Shown here: piece after piece, positions 42,779-53,517 of the stretch
Layout: each line of letters begins with the position of its first letter
Position numbering within the stretch: position 1 is the stretch's first letter
NCBI GenBank assembly: GCA_002077045.2
Contig: KZ111141.1
Span: 1,819,139-1,883,138 of the forward strand
Source of the DNA: Rachicladosporium sp. CCFEE 5018
Taxonomy: Eukaryota; Ascomycota; Dothideomycetes; Cladosporiales; Cladosporiaceae
Length of the DNA: 64,000 bases
Direction: 5' to 3'
Program-made: the position numbers and the translations under genes
Notes under the pieces: model-generated
What the model was told of the DNA's origin: nothing
What the model saw: the letters and a program-made list of their open reading frames with translations, nothing else
Database searches by the model: none

Positions 42779-43960
42779 ATGATCCGTGCGCGTCTCCTAC
42801 CCCGTCTGGCCAGCACTTCGCTTACGAAACCAGCCTTCCGGACCTACGCCTCTCATCCTCCAGGAGCCCGTCTCAATCTCCCCACAGATTTCAGCACAAC
42901 CCCAATCCTCGCTCACACTTCGAAGGACGCTCTGTCCAACCCTGAACTCAGCGCCGAAGCTCGCAATGGCACAGCCTCACGCCAAAATCTCTTCCAGTCC
43001 ATCAACTCAGCCCTCGGCCACGCCCTCCGCACAGATCAACGCACCCTGCTCTTCGGCGAGGATGTAGCCTTTGGCGGCGTTTTTCGCTGCTCCATGAAGC
43101 TCGCGGAAGAATTCGGCGACGCACGAGTCTTCAACACGCCCTTGACTGAGCAAGGGATTGTGGGCTTCGCTGTGGGAGCTGCCATGGAGGGCATGAAGCC
43201 TATCGCGGAAGTGCAGTTTGCTGACTACGTTTATCCGGCCTTCGATCAGATCGTCAACGAGGCTGCGAAGTTGCGGTATCGTGCTGGTACTAATGCTGAG
43301 ACGATGGGGTGTGGTGGGTTGGTTGTGCGGATGCCGAGTGGAGGGGTGGGGCATGGGGCGTTGTATCACTCGCAGAGTCCAGAGTCGCTTTTCACACATA
43401 TTCCTGGTGTTCGAGTGGTCATTCCGCGATCTCCGAGTCAGGCCAAGGGTTTGCTATTAGGCGCTATTGCGTGCAACGATCCGGTCGTGTTCATGGAACC
43501 GAAGATCTTGTATCGGGCAGCTGTCGAGTACGTGCCGCAGGAGGCTTACGTATTACCGCTGAGCAAGGCAGAGATGTTGAGAGAGGGGAAGGACGTGACG
43601 ATTGTCTCCTATGGCACGCCACTGTACACGTGCTCGTCTGCCATTGCTGCGGCAGAACGGGATTTTGGGTGCTCCGTTGAGCTGATCGACCTGCGTACTG
43701 TGTATCCTTGGGATCGGCAGACTATCATGGAGTCCGTCAACAAGACGGGTAAGTGCATTGTAGTGCACGAGAGCATGGTGAATGCTGGTGTGGGTGCAGA
43801 GGTCGCGGCCACCGTGCAGGAGGGCTGCTTCTTGCGACTTGAGGCGCCGGTGCAAAGAGTCGCTGGCTGGAGTACGCACGCTGGGCTGGCGTACGAGAAG
43901 TTTAACATCCCGGACGTTGTAAGAGTGTACGATGCTATCAAGACAGCGCTAAGCTACTGA
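42779..43960 (+). CDS. Branched-chain 2-oxoacid dehydrogenase E1 subunit beta, mitochondrial
   Basis: Single-exon ORF of 393 aa. The N terminus is a basic, Ser/Thr-rich mitochondrial presequence (MIRARLLPRLASTSLTKPAF). The transketolase-type pyrimidine-binding domain follows (LLFGEDVAFGGVFRCSMKLA, NTPLTEQGIVGFAVGAAMEG, FADYVYPAFDQIVNEAAKLR), then the C-terminal transketolase domain (VELIDLRTVYPWD). GGVFRC and YRAAVEYVPQEAY favour the branched-chain enzyme over pyruvate dehydrogenase E1-beta. With E1-alpha it decarboxylates the 2-oxoacids of Val, Leu and Ile using thiamine diphosphate in the mitochondrial matrix. Confidence 0.95.
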   Translation: MIRARLLPRLASTSLTKPAFRTYASHPPGARLNLPTDFSTTPILAHTSKDALSNPELSAEARNGTASRQNLFQSINSALGHALRTDQRTLLFGEDVAFGGVFRCSMKLAEEFGDARVFNTPLTEQGIVGFAVGAAMEGMKPIAEVQFADYVYPAFDQIVNEAAKLRYRAGTNAETMGCGGLVVRMPSGGVGHGALYHSQSPESLFTHIPGVRVVIPRSPSQAKGLLLGAIACNDPVVFMEPKILYRAAVEYVPQEAYVLPLSKAEMLREGKDVTIVSYGTPLYTCSSAIAAAERDFGCSVELIDLRTVYPWDRQTIMESVNKTGKCIVVHESMVNAGVGAEVAATVQEGCFLRLEAPVQRVAGWSTHAGLAYEKFNIPDVVRVYDAIKTALSY

Positions 43961-44619
43961 TCGCGAGTACAAATTGATGAGTCACGAATCGCCTGCCATG
44001 AGCAGGAGCAAGCTTTGGGGTGTAGGAGACATATCTGCGCTTGTCCATGGTTCGAATGCCCAGGGTATACTGGTCCAGGAAGATACAGAGACCCACATCC
44101 GCGCCAATGTTGATCCATGTCACCCTGTGATCAGCAGGTGTGAATCTAGGCAGAAGTCATGTACGACCTGGAGAGCGGACTTGACACCACATTGGGACGA
44201 GATAATGTTATGCATGACTGCATGTCATTTCGCCTCGGCAGTGTGCCCATTCCAACGTTCTTGGAGGCGTCGACTCCCTTGCGGTGGTATATCGCGCCAC
44301 GACAGACTGAGCCGAGCAGTCTGTCGGCTTTGAACGTCATGATTATGAGCTTCAAGAGTCACCGAGAACTACTCTCTCCTTGGACACGACGACCCACAAG
44401 ACTTCACTGCGGTGAAGTCGAAGGATACGGGCGCCTGGCTACGTTTCGGTACGATCAGGCCGGTGGTATGGAGGTGAACAGACACAGTGGCACGTCCGAC
44501 GGTATGAGAGGTGCGACGTGTAGAGTTTGGTCGAACACTCGCGTTCAGCAAAGTAATGTTCTATCTGGTGCGTGTAATGGAGACAATGGCAAGATCTAGG
44601 TGTAGGTACTCGCATGCAG
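43961..44619. other. Convergent intergenic region
   Basis: 3' flanks of the BCKDH gene and the minus-strand RING gene. A plus-strand 146-codon ORF at 44159-44599 has no recognisable feature and is not accepted. Confidence 0.5.
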
Positions 44620-45837
44620 TTACGCAGCGACCATAGCCGTCACGTCACCTGGAGAGACCGCGAGCTCAGCGAGTTCCTCGACTGCAGCCTCAGTGATATC
44701 GCTTTCCGAGTCAAAGTCGCTCTCGTCCCCATTTTCGGCCTCTTCATCACTCTCTTCCTCAGTTACCACATCACTCTCAAAGTCGTCAGTAGGCACACCC
44801 TTGTACCGCCGATTTATCAAACCATTAGGTCCCTCAATCTGCGCCATGATGCGCGAATGTCTTATCTCAGCCTCGATGACTGTAGTCACCAGTATCGTCA
44901 TGCAGCGCTGCATTGCAAGCGCATCCGGATGTCCTTCCACGACCCTTTGCGCCAAGATTGGTGTGCGATACCAGACAGCCTGTAGTAGCCACGCCTTATA
45001 ACCCCGGGCTGTACCCTCTCCACCAGAAGCTTGTTCGATGGCGGACTCGAGCACGCTCCTCACGGGCTTGAACAAGGGATGCATCATTATATGTGTCAGG
45101 GCCTCATTGCCACAACTATTGGGCCGTCGTTGGCTTTCCACATCGATGTGGTAGTGCAGCGCTTCGATACTGCGACCCACGCTGACCTTGACAATCTGCG
45201 TGGTACTATCGTAAAGTACCATGCGTTGTAAGGCACTAGGAAAGTCGTAGGCCGTCCACCTTACATGCTGTGGCGCCTGGAAGTACATGTCTTCACGCCA
45301 TTGGTGTAGGGAGTTGCCAGTAGTCACTAGCCACTCACGCTCAACTTCGAAATCTTCTGCTCTCGCGAGCTCGATCTGCGGATCTGCTGTCATGATCTCC
45401 AACCTTGATAGTTGTCCCATGAAGTCTCCGAAGATCGACAGGATTTCGCGCTCGTCGAGAATTATACTCTAAATGGGGTTCTGAACGTTGACGCTCATAA
45501 TAGCATCGATGCGAGGCCATAGCTTCTGATTGTGATATGAGAGGTAGGAATAGACTTGACGTCTGCACGATGGGCAACTGTTGTGCTCGCTAAGCCAGGT
45601 GATGATGCAGTCTTTGCAGAAGACGTGAGTCTTATGGAGCACCACAGGCTCACGTTCGTCAGTGAGTAGCTCTGTGCAGATAGCGCAATCCAGGGTTGAC
45701 TTGCATATCGGTGGCAGCTTGGCGACGCGGGTTATCGGTGTATCGCTAAGGAACTTGTAGCGACGGGGTAGTGCATCGCAGGTTGCCATATCTTGCGACA
45801 ATTTCATAATCGACATGCCGAGAAAAGCGCAGCGCAA
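44620..45837 (-). CDS. RING-finger protein of unknown function with acidic C terminus
   Basis: Two minus-strand open frames joined by an inferred intron (45469-45555, 87 nt; GTCTAT donor, ATTTAG acceptor) give about 376 aa. Exon 1 (45837-45556) holds a RING: C51-x2-C54, H71, C74-x2-C77, C88-x2-C91. The usual third cysteine (LPCGH in most RINGs) is replaced: LHKTH has Lys at that position with His next to it. Exon 2 (45468-44620) is a helical domain of unknown type followed by a strongly acidic tail (EEESDEEAENGDESDFDSES). An E3 ubiquitin ligase role is inferred from the RING only. Several Met codons (positions 1, 8, 11, 17) could be the start. The splice join is less certain than the RING. 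Confidence 0.65.
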
Positions 45838-46603
45838 CCGAGATGAGGCGGAAGATTGGTGAGGCGGCTTCTCTCAGGATCGGTAGGCAGACGAATGTCA
45901 TCTGGAGGGCGTTGAACGGTGAAGTGGTATTCGTGACTTGACTCGAGAGTGAGTCTGTTACGATGTGATGATAGAGAAAGGAAGCGGCAGCATGTTCTAA
46001 GTGTGGAAGTCAATCACCTACCTCGCCATCCTCACATAGAGGTATCCGTCCTCGAACAACGATTGTCGATTTCGGCTGCAGCGGATTGGCATTGAGGTTG
46101 AGGACGCCTCCGTTACGGGAGATTTTGTTTACAGCCTACAATCAAACCCGTCGCGGAAGTCGTCGATGCTGCTACAGAATGCACCTGCAAGAACTCCAGA
46201 CCCTCGAGATATTAGGGATTTGCCAACCGAGACTTAGGGAAGGTTACTCGGTCCACAATGTCCATGTTTTGCGGGTGAAGAAGAATATTTAGTAGAGTAG
46301 TGATGTATGCCCGGGTGCGTCCAAGCGCTCCCGATCAGCTGGGTCGATCTCCGCTCCCGGCGAACCTAGCGCAGCTATTAAGAGTTTCTGCGTTAGCTGG
46401 TTTTCTCCACCAAATGATATCAACGCTAATGACCTTCAGTGGCATGATCCTGGCAATGCTGGCAAAAGAAGTCGTCGCGAGAAGTCGTGAGTACACAAGG
46501 AATAGGCATGCAAATCACCACGATCGAACGAGCTATGGCAGCGATACTGACAAATTGGATCCTGTACATCGTTCAAATTACGCAAGTTACGGTGATGATC
46601 GAC
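45838..46603. other. Intergenic region, no supported gene
   Basis: Upstream of the RING gene and downstream of the small mitochondrial protein gene. Frames open here are antisense or shadow frames. Confidence 0.45.
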
Positions 46604-46939
46604 TCAGTGATCAGACTTTCCGTGTGGATGATCCTTCTCCTGCTGTTCTGCCGTCTCCTTCTGCAAATCCTCGATATGTTCATCGTGGTCGTGAACTTTC
46701 TCCTTATCGGCAGCTGTGTTGGATTCGGAGCTCGAGGCTAGCTCCTCATGCCATTCACCCTTGCCCTGCTTCTGCTTCTCGATCTGCTCGTGCTTGATTC
46801 GATCGAGTTCCTCCGGGCTTCGATTGGCATCCTCTTTGAGTCGCAGCGCTGGAGCTTGGGTAAACCTTCGCATGGGAGCAATAAGAGCTCGGGAAAGGTT
46901 AGGCTGTGCCCGGTGGCTAACGCGACTATATGCCCTCAT
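46604..46939 (-). CDS. Conserved small mitochondrial protein of unknown function (111 aa)
   Basis: Single-exon ORF. The N terminus is an Arg-rich presequence (SRALIAPMRRFTQAPALRLK). The segment RSPEELDRIKHEQIEKQKQG, followed by KGEWHEELASSSES, is a widely conserved fungal pattern that I recall from many ascomycetes. The tail is charged and His-rich (HDHDEHIEDLQKE). Mitochondrial import is inferred from the presequence-like start. The molecular function is unknown, and database names for its relatives are not reliable. Confidence 0.8.
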   Translation of the reverse strand: MRAYSRVSHRAQPNLSRALIAPMRRFTQAPALRLKEDANRSPEELDRIKHEQIEKQKQGKGEWHEELASSSESNTAADKEKVHDHDEHIEDLQKETAEQQEKDHPHGKSDH

Positions 46940-47818
46940 CTTGAATGGCCTTGAGCAATCGTGACTTCTTTGAAAGACGCCTGTGGTGCTGTGAGCTCCG
47001 GAGCGGCTGCGAACGAAAGAGCATCAAACTCACAACCAATCGAGCGTCTGGATGGTGTGAGATGGTCCGGCAGAGATCACTCTCCGGTCGTTCAAGGACT
47101 TCACGGGAGGGTGATCAGCTGTCCTGAGGCTAGACGAGAGCGTGCAAGAAGACGTTCTGAATCGCTGTGAAGCTCGCCAGCTACCTTATCCATGCAGGCC
47201 GTATCGCCATGATTGGCCATGACGTCGCGGCGCTCGTGCCTGCATTACCATGATCTGAAGACGGCAATCTCTCCGGTATAACGGTAGAGCTTGCCATGCG
47301 GCGAAGAAACCCAAACGATCTTAATGCTCACTTTCAAAATGGATACAAATGTGGTATCCGCAATTGACGTCGATGCATAGAGTTCAGCGAGAGCGGCGGT
47401 GATGTAGCCATTGGTATTATAGAACACCCCCTTTGTCCGCCCCCAGGCAACCCCCACCTCGAACTTTACTCTAGCATCATGGTCAGATTGGTAAGTAACG
47501 GCCCACCGGCACATGCATTGGACTACCGACCTTCGCTCCCACAACTTCGCATTACTCACATATCAGTCACACACCTTCAACACTCCGTGCACGCTTGTTA
47601 AACCCGCAACACTGTCTTCCCGATCAGTCTGGGCCTCAGCCTCGCACTTAAAACGGCCTCACGTGCCCACCCATCACCTTCGACTCACACCTTTGTTTGC
47701 TACCCAACCCTTATATACCCGACCCAGCTCTCGCCTTCCGGCATACTCCACTCGTCCGATACTTCGAAAGCTACTGCCTCTGGACCTCCCTCCCCAATAT
47801 CGCCGCCGTCCCGCAGGC
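46940..47818. other. Upstream region of NMNAT gene
   Basis: The NMNAT frame is open upstream from 47513, but this part looks like a Pro/Arg/Ser-rich chance extension and covers the TATA-like element at 47712, so it is treated as promoter and leader. No other gene seen. Confidence 0.5.
47712..47717 (+). promoter_or_regulatory. TATA-like element of NMNAT gene
   Basis: TATATA located 102-107 bp upstream of the chosen ATG at 47819. Motif and position only. Confidence 0.35.
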
Positions 47819-48741
47819 ATGACAGACGACGTGCGCGGAGACATGACAATGTCTGAATATGAATTCCCACACAGCAGGCTGCGCCGCCGGATCGAGGACC
47901 CAAATCGAACACCCCTGGTTCTCATAGCCTGCGGCTCCTTCTCGCCACTCACATTTCTCCACCTGCGCATGTTCGAAATGGCCGCTGATTACGCGCGCTT
48001 CAATACCGAGTTCGAGGTGGTTGGAGCCTACCTATCGTGTGTGGGCGATGCATACAAGAAGACTGGCCTAGTGAAGGCAGAGCACAGAATCAACATGTGT
48101 TCACTGGCTGTAGCTCAGAGCAGCTGGATCGCAGTGGATCCTTGGGAGGCCTTGCATAGTGAGTATCTTGAGACGGCAAAGGTGCTGGATCATTTCGATC
48201 ATGAGATCAATGGAGTACTGGATGGAGTCGCGACACCAGTAGGCAGGAAGAAGTGTCACATTGCGCTGTTGGCCGGGGCAGATTTGATCCAGACCATGAG
48301 CACACCAGGGGTATGGGCGCCGAAGGATATTGATTACATCCTGAAGACCTACGGTGCATTCATCGTAGAGGTGAGACATACTGCCAGTATTAATGACAAA
48401 AGAATGGACTGACACATCTACAGCGATCCGGCACAGACATTGACGAAGCGCTTTCAGCACTACAGGAGTGGAAGGAGAAGATCTGGGTCATCCAACAGCT
48501 GGTCCAGAACGACATCTCGTCCACTAAGATCCGATTGTTCCGTCGCCGCGACATGTCAATCCGCTATCTGGTGCCCGAGCCGGTTGTGGACTATATCGAA
48601 GATCACAACCTGTATGACGAAGATGGCGTCGCAAGCACAAGCAGCGACGGCAAGGGCAAGGAGCGTAATAAGCCCGGTGAGAGCAAGGGTGTGGCTTCTG
48701 CGTCTGCTTCCGCAGCTGGCAGCAGTGCCAACGCGGGATAG
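47819..48741 (+). CDS. Nicotinamide/nicotinate mononucleotide adenylyltransferase
   Basis: Two exons: 47819-48370 and 48424-48741 (53-nt intron), predicted 289 aa. The nucleotidyltransferase motif GSFSPLTFLH is at 39-48 and the second ATP-binding motif ISSTKIR at 215-221. GADLIQTMSTPGVW and IVE|RSGTDIDEAL fit eukaryotic NMNATs. The enzyme joins ATP and NMN or NaMN to make NAD or its acid form, shared by the de novo and salvage pathways. The last 35 residues are a Ser/Ala/Lys-rich tail not needed for the fold. A longer N terminus from 47513 is possible but unlikely. Confidence 0.95.
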
Positions 48742-49122
48742 AAGTGATGTTGAGCGATTGACGAAGTTATGAGGAATGATGAACGGTGGCGAGCTGCGAG
48801 CCGGGAAGGTTTGCTCATTGTGTGCGTCTGACCAAGGGTTCACATACAGATGTTAGACGCAGCAGTATTTTGGCGCAAACGCACTCTGTATACCGCAGTT
48901 GTAGCATCAGTACAAGCAGGGAGCAATCGATGTGCGTACCTTACTCGCAAGCTGTCAATGTCAGTATTAGCAGCTGAAGTCGAGATGAGGTTGATTGTTG
49001 CCTGATCGGTTCTGCTGCGTGTTGGCAAGTGCGAGCCGGAGTACCGTGTGTAGACAACCAAGCTGCCACATAGTAGTGCTCAGAGAATATGAAACTACAG
49101 TACGGGTATCACATATTGTATG
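48742..49122. other. Convergent intergenic region
   Basis: 3' flanks of the NMNAT gene and the minus-strand conserved unknown. No gene seen. Confidence 0.5.
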
Positions 49123-49611
49123 TCAACCGCTGGCCAGCCCTGTGCTTCCCAATCCTTCCCAAAACCGCTTCAACCCACCTACTCTCTCCCTCTTCGGCCT
49201 TCGCTCCCACTCCGCAGTCTCCCTCCTCTCACTTGGACCGCTCACCTTCATCTTCCTGCTGAACTTCCAGACCAGCACCCCCACACCAGCATTACTGTCT
49301 TTCCTTCTCGCTCTGATCTCCCTCGCCTTCCTCTCCAGCCACACCCTCAACCCTTCCTTCAACCTCTCCCTCTCGAGCTGACGCTTTCTCTCTACAAGCC
49401 CGCCACCTCCCCAGACGAAGTCGCCCGATCTGCGATCTACGCGGCAGCACTCCTTGGGTAGGATGTTGGCAGCTACGAGGGTAGAGAGCTTCGGTCGGCG
49501 TTGCAACGAGCGACTGAGGCGGATGCAGACCAGGGACCAATGCAGCCGGCGTGCCGCGAGATGTGTACGCGAGAGATAGATGTTCGACGTAGGGGGCTGG
49601 AGAGTCTGCAA
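49123..49611 (-). CDS. Conserved fungal protein of unknown function (162 aa)
   Basis: Minus-strand ORF with a very basic composition. The core RPKLSTLVAANILPKECC and the helix GGLVERKRQLERERLKEGLR, continuing WLERKAREIRARR, resemble a fungal hypothetical family I recall (a short LVxRxxLPxECC motif followed by a charged helix with ERxxxKxGLRxW). No domain of known function is visible. The TTTGCAG sequence just upstream of the first Met suggests the 5' end may be an internal exon, so the N terminus is uncertain. Confidence 0.5.
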   Translation of the reverse strand: MQTLQPPTSNIYLSRTHLAARRLHWSLVCIRLSRSLQRRPKLSTLVAANILPKECCRVDRRSGDFVWGGGGLVERKRQLERERLKEGLRVWLERKAREIRARRKDSNAGVGVLVWKFSRKMKVSGPSERRETAEWERRPKRERVGGLKRFWEGLGSTGLASG

Positions 49612-51124
49612 AGATGGACGTAGGGGAAGGAGATGAGCCAGAGAGCTAAGTGAGTACTTCAGGCGAAGAACATGAAGATGGGGATCTAGGGCAAGGAAAC
49701 GCAGAGAACGTGACGTCTGTACTCACATTCCATCAGCAGGTATCTTCAGATGTATAACCTTCGGTGCTACCAACCCGAGACAACGCGAGGAGCTCGGGGA
49801 TATCCAAATAATACAGAATCTGTAGTATGAGCTCGTTTGGTAGACTGCCAAGGCTGAGGGCCGTCATCTTTAGACTTTCCGTTCGAGTACGCGAGCGAGG
49901 TGATTACATGCGGCGATGAGGTGAGATGGAGTGAGGTGCAGCAGCATCTGGACTTGTTTGGCGACAGGATGACGTCTGAGCTTCAAACAAGCGCGCGCGG
50001 CTACTGAGGCAGGAGCGAACATTGGCACGTGCTGCGTGCATGTGGGACATCAAACACTGTGGGAACACCCCTGAGACCGACAGACAGCGAGAGATCACAT
50101 TACGCGCCTTGGAGCCTATAATCACAATTTTCGGAGCCGCCAGCCTGGACTGGAATCGATGCTGTCGCGTGAGGAGCCAACTTGACCTGTCCTACTCCTG
50201 GCCTTATGCAGCACCAGCTACCGGGTATCACGAGGCCGCGCTCTGCATGAACGACAAATTAGCTAATGGCTAGCTCTGATCCATAGTCACTCCTTCAGCG
50301 ATGACGAGTCCGTAGGATCTTAACATGCTCTACTGGCCTGGCCGAGGGGATCTCTGGCCAACACTTTGCCAACGATCCCACCTTCAAGGTGTTCCCAAGG
50401 ACAGAGCGCTTCATGATTGCAACGTGAACGGACGGGCAAATTCCTCCATCATCACCAGATTTCGAAGTGTCACGATCGAACTTGCTACGCCTACTTGAAA
50501 CGTTTTATCGCTCTGCTGTGCTCCGCACGTGGAGCTGCAGGTACCCATCTGTACGTCTGCCGCCGGTCGATGCCCATTCTCATTGGCCTACGCTTTCGTA
50601 GAAGCGCCGGCGCACCAATCGTGGACAGGTCGGTCGCACGATCCCGCTCTAGCCGCCTTCGCCTCAGGCGACCAGCACCTCATGCAGGTCGTCGACTGCC
50701 CGCAGTCGGCCTTTCCGGCCCAGCGTTTGCTTTCATTCACATGACGGAGCTCTGCTGTTGTAGTGCCAAGCTCGATACCGACGTCAGCTGGCAAATTCGA
50801 CTACGCTGCTTGTTCGAAGGTACTTTGCTACGGCGCTTGTACAGCTCGCTTTCGTTAATCCTTGACTACTATACTGTGCCCAGAGTCTACAGCTCGGTAT
50901 GTCGGCTAGTTCTATTTACCGCTAGAGCTCACAGGTACGGAGTGCAGCCCGTGGCAAGTCTTGCACCAGCATGCGCGCGATTGGTGGTGCACGGTCTTCC
51001 AGCCTCCTCCCGGGGCGATCATGCGTTGTAATATATCGACTGGCTCTGAGTCGTCCTATGCGTGCCCTTGAGGGTTGCGTGGGTCCCTCGAGAGGGACAG
51101 CAGTATCGTTGCAACTGTCAAAGC

Positions 51125-51170
51125 AGCGTCTTGGTTTCATTGGATCGAGCGTCTTGGTCTCATTGGATCG
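51125..51170. repeat. 23-bp tandem repeat, two copies
   Basis: Two adjacent copies of a 23-bp unit beginning AGCGTCTTGG and ending CATTGGATCG differ at one base (TTT versus TCT in the middle). Direct observation. Confidence 0.9.
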
Positions 51171-52196
51171 CTAGGCTGCAGAGCTGGGCTCTGTTACCCT
51201 CCTGCCACTCAGGTACAGCATTCACTGCTCTTCGAGTCGGTGAGACAGGCGTTTCCATTCGAAAAAGTGTAACATAGGTACAGTGTAGCGCTCGAATCAG
51301 GTCATTGCGATCGCAGACCGGTGAAGAAAATGTAGCAGAAGGGGGTTCGGTCGTTCAGTGGCACGTATCAGCATGGCGCTCGGTATCACGGAATTTCTTG
51401 CTGACCTGCTCGGACGCATTTGCAGATAGCCTTTTGCTGATCCACCACACTCTGAATGCCACGTCACAGAGCGGAGAAGGTCTGGTCGAATCTAGCGCAC
51501 TCATGCCACCGATCTCAGGAAGGTCCTTCCCCAAAGAGGCTTGCTCAGCATCCGCTCCTACCGTTTCACCGGCCTGGATCCCAGTCACCACTCTATTGTT
51601 CGCAGCTCGGGCGAATCAAGCAAGAAGCATGTCGCGCTGTCGACGGCTCGCTGCAGTAGCCTTGGACGGAATACAATCACATGAGTGTCAGCAAGCGGGC
51701 GATCCCACTCGTCCGCATGCATGGGCACTCACTGGGCATACCAATGAGGGGAGCTGCTCATGCCGAGCGTGGCCTCATCACGAGCCGTCCGCGACAGCCG
51801 GCGGCCGTCAATGGCGAGTCGCGTCGTTAGACCTGCTCGTGCTTGTGAAGGCATGGGTGTTCGCAGGGGTAGGTCCAAAGCACCTTCATGCACGCTCTGA
51901 AGTCTCTGCATCAGCGGGCATCGCAACTGGCCACGCTATCGAGGCACAGCAAGGGCAACCGGGTATTGCTCACTTGGGCTCGTGTAGGAGATCTTGGGAG
52001 TCTAATTACAGTCATTGCGCGTCTGCAGCAAGAGGCTGGCGTGGACCAGTGCCAAGACATATCACGAAGCTGTTCGCCAAAGCCACATCATGTTGGCCTC
52101 AGGCTTGACAAGCCGGCGGCATGGCCCGTCAGCGTCGCTACCAAAGGCAATGTCACGGGACTTCACTAACGGCTCGTAGATGTAGCAGAATACTGT

Positions 52197-52220
52197 CCTC
52201 AAGGCCCAATGACCTTGAGG
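52197..52220. repeat. Inverted repeat / hairpin
   Basis: CCTCAAGG and CCTTGAGG form an 8-bp perfect stem with an 8-base loop in noncoding sequence. It could be a chance palindrome or a regulatory or transcript structure. Confidence 0.6.
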
Positions 52221-53001
52221 GCCGAGGCTTGACTCGTGCACAGTCATTGGAACGCACGTGACCCATACTACACCTCACTTGCCCTTCAAACACACTTTAA
52301 CCAGCCGAGCACCAACAAACTCACGTTGAGCGTAATCCCAGTCAGTGTGGCCGTACCGAGGGATAAGCACAGTCGAAGGCAACACCTCCCGGCCACCTTC
52401 ATAGGCGGAGAAGCAGCCACGACCATGGCGATCGCGCAGAGCGCACTATCGAGACGCGGGCTAGACTCGACGGATGCCCCGTAGGTGCCATTGTAATCTG
52501 CCGGTGAATGTCATCTAGCTTCATACGGGGTGATCCGCCCTCCCCGAAGTATTTCGTTGGCTAAGTGCAAGCGAAGCATCGGGTGATGGCAAGCGATGGT
52601 GTACCATGTGGAGCCTTGAGCGGGACAATGCTCGCCGTCGGCCAGACAGTGTGTGCGCTGGCATGAGCGCGGAGCGTGGAAGGGAAAGTACAAAAGGCCT
52701 GTCGACGTCGACGGTAGATGCTCCTCCTCTTCCTCATCTTCATCGTCCTTTCATAGCCAGCCATTTTCAACGCTCCTCATCTACCGATCGTCATCATCAT
52801 CACTAGTGTAAGTCATACATACGCTCTATCTCCTCAGGCAAGCCTTGAGCTTGGACGGTGGGCCATGATGAGTGGTCTCGCCCCTCGCAGCGCCGATTCG
52901 ACGGATATCTTCCCCGTGGTTCTGTAAGTGGCTGATATGAGTGGCCAGCATCGACCCTTACATACTCGCCCGCAAAGAGTCACGTCATCCACAACACAAT
53001 C

Positions 53002-53517
53002 ATGTGAGCCCGCTTGCCCAATCCTACTCACAATCAATCCCACTAATCCTTTCCTCAAGGTGCTTCTACGATCAGCACGTTTACGTTTGCAAGGATTGGA
53101 AGTCCGCATGCCCAATTCCTCTCACAGTTTCACGGCACTAACCCATTCTCTCCAAGGTGGTCAAACTTCCGCCAGCACTGTCAAAAGGTCAGCGCAGCTG
53201 CACCGTGAAGCGCTAATGTGCCGTCGAGCGCTGATATGTGACAGGAATACCGCATGGGTGAAACATGCGGCATGAAGATGGTTTATCAGACCATCGGGCT
53301 TCCCGACAAGTGTAAGCTCTGCTGTCGCATCGAGGCGAAGCAGCGCCGTCTCGCCAAGCACAGAGAAGATTATCAACGCTGGGGGCAGTCTCCAGAACGT
53401 TATCGTGCCAGCATGGAGAAGGCGTTGGAGGAGATCAAAGATTTAGCTAACGAGATCCATTCGCTGGTGGCCGAGAAGAATGATAGGTACAAGATGATCG
53501 GGAACAGTCGGCGCTGA
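53002..53517 (+). CDS. Small Cys-rich conserved-type protein; start codon split by an intron
   Basis: Four exons: 53002-53003 (AT), 53060-53101, 53157-53187 and 53245-53517; introns of 56, 55 and 57 nt; 115 aa. The start codon forms by splicing AT to G. The spliced text is MCFYDQHVYVCKDWK, WSNFRQHCQK, EYRMGETCGMK, then DKCKLCC. The Cys/His pattern (C2, C10, H/C in RQHC, C in ETCG, CxxCC) could bind zinc. A charged helix follows (ERYRASMEKALEEIKDLANE) with a basic end. I recall similar small DWKWxNFRQHC-type proteins in Dothideomycetes; no function is known. Upstream of the AT the frame has no Met before a stop at 52933. All junctions are GT-AG with normal intron sizes. Confidence 0.7.

Larger units (their letters stand above)
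49612..53001. other. Gene-poor 3.4-kb region
   Basis: No convincing gene. Two plus-strand open frames (50417-51031, 204 aa; 51305-52108, 267 aa) are the longest, but both lack any domain, signal peptide or orthologue-like text and look like chance frames. The region contains a 23-bp tandem duplication (51125-51170) and an 8-bp-stem hairpin (52197-52220). I saw no transposase, reverse-transcriptase or RNA-gene features. Confidence 0.45.

Noticed and set aside
44040..44070. GGTTCGAAT box-B-like motif
   Set aside because: The base after the loop does not pair as in tRNA, and no A box lies upstream.
44159..44599. 146-codon plus-strand open frame between BCKDH and RING genes
   Set aside because: Chance frame in a convergent 3' region.
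47513..47818. N-terminal extension of NMNAT by 102 codons
   Set aside because: Covers a TATA-like element and has Pro/Ser/Arg chance composition; NMNATs start near the later ATG.
50417..51031. 204-codon plus-strand open frame
   Set aside because: No features of a real protein and no splice structure.
51305..52108. 267-codon plus-strand open frame in the gene-poor island
   Set aside because: Mixed composition without recognisable motifs; other frames are equally open. Kept only as a remark.
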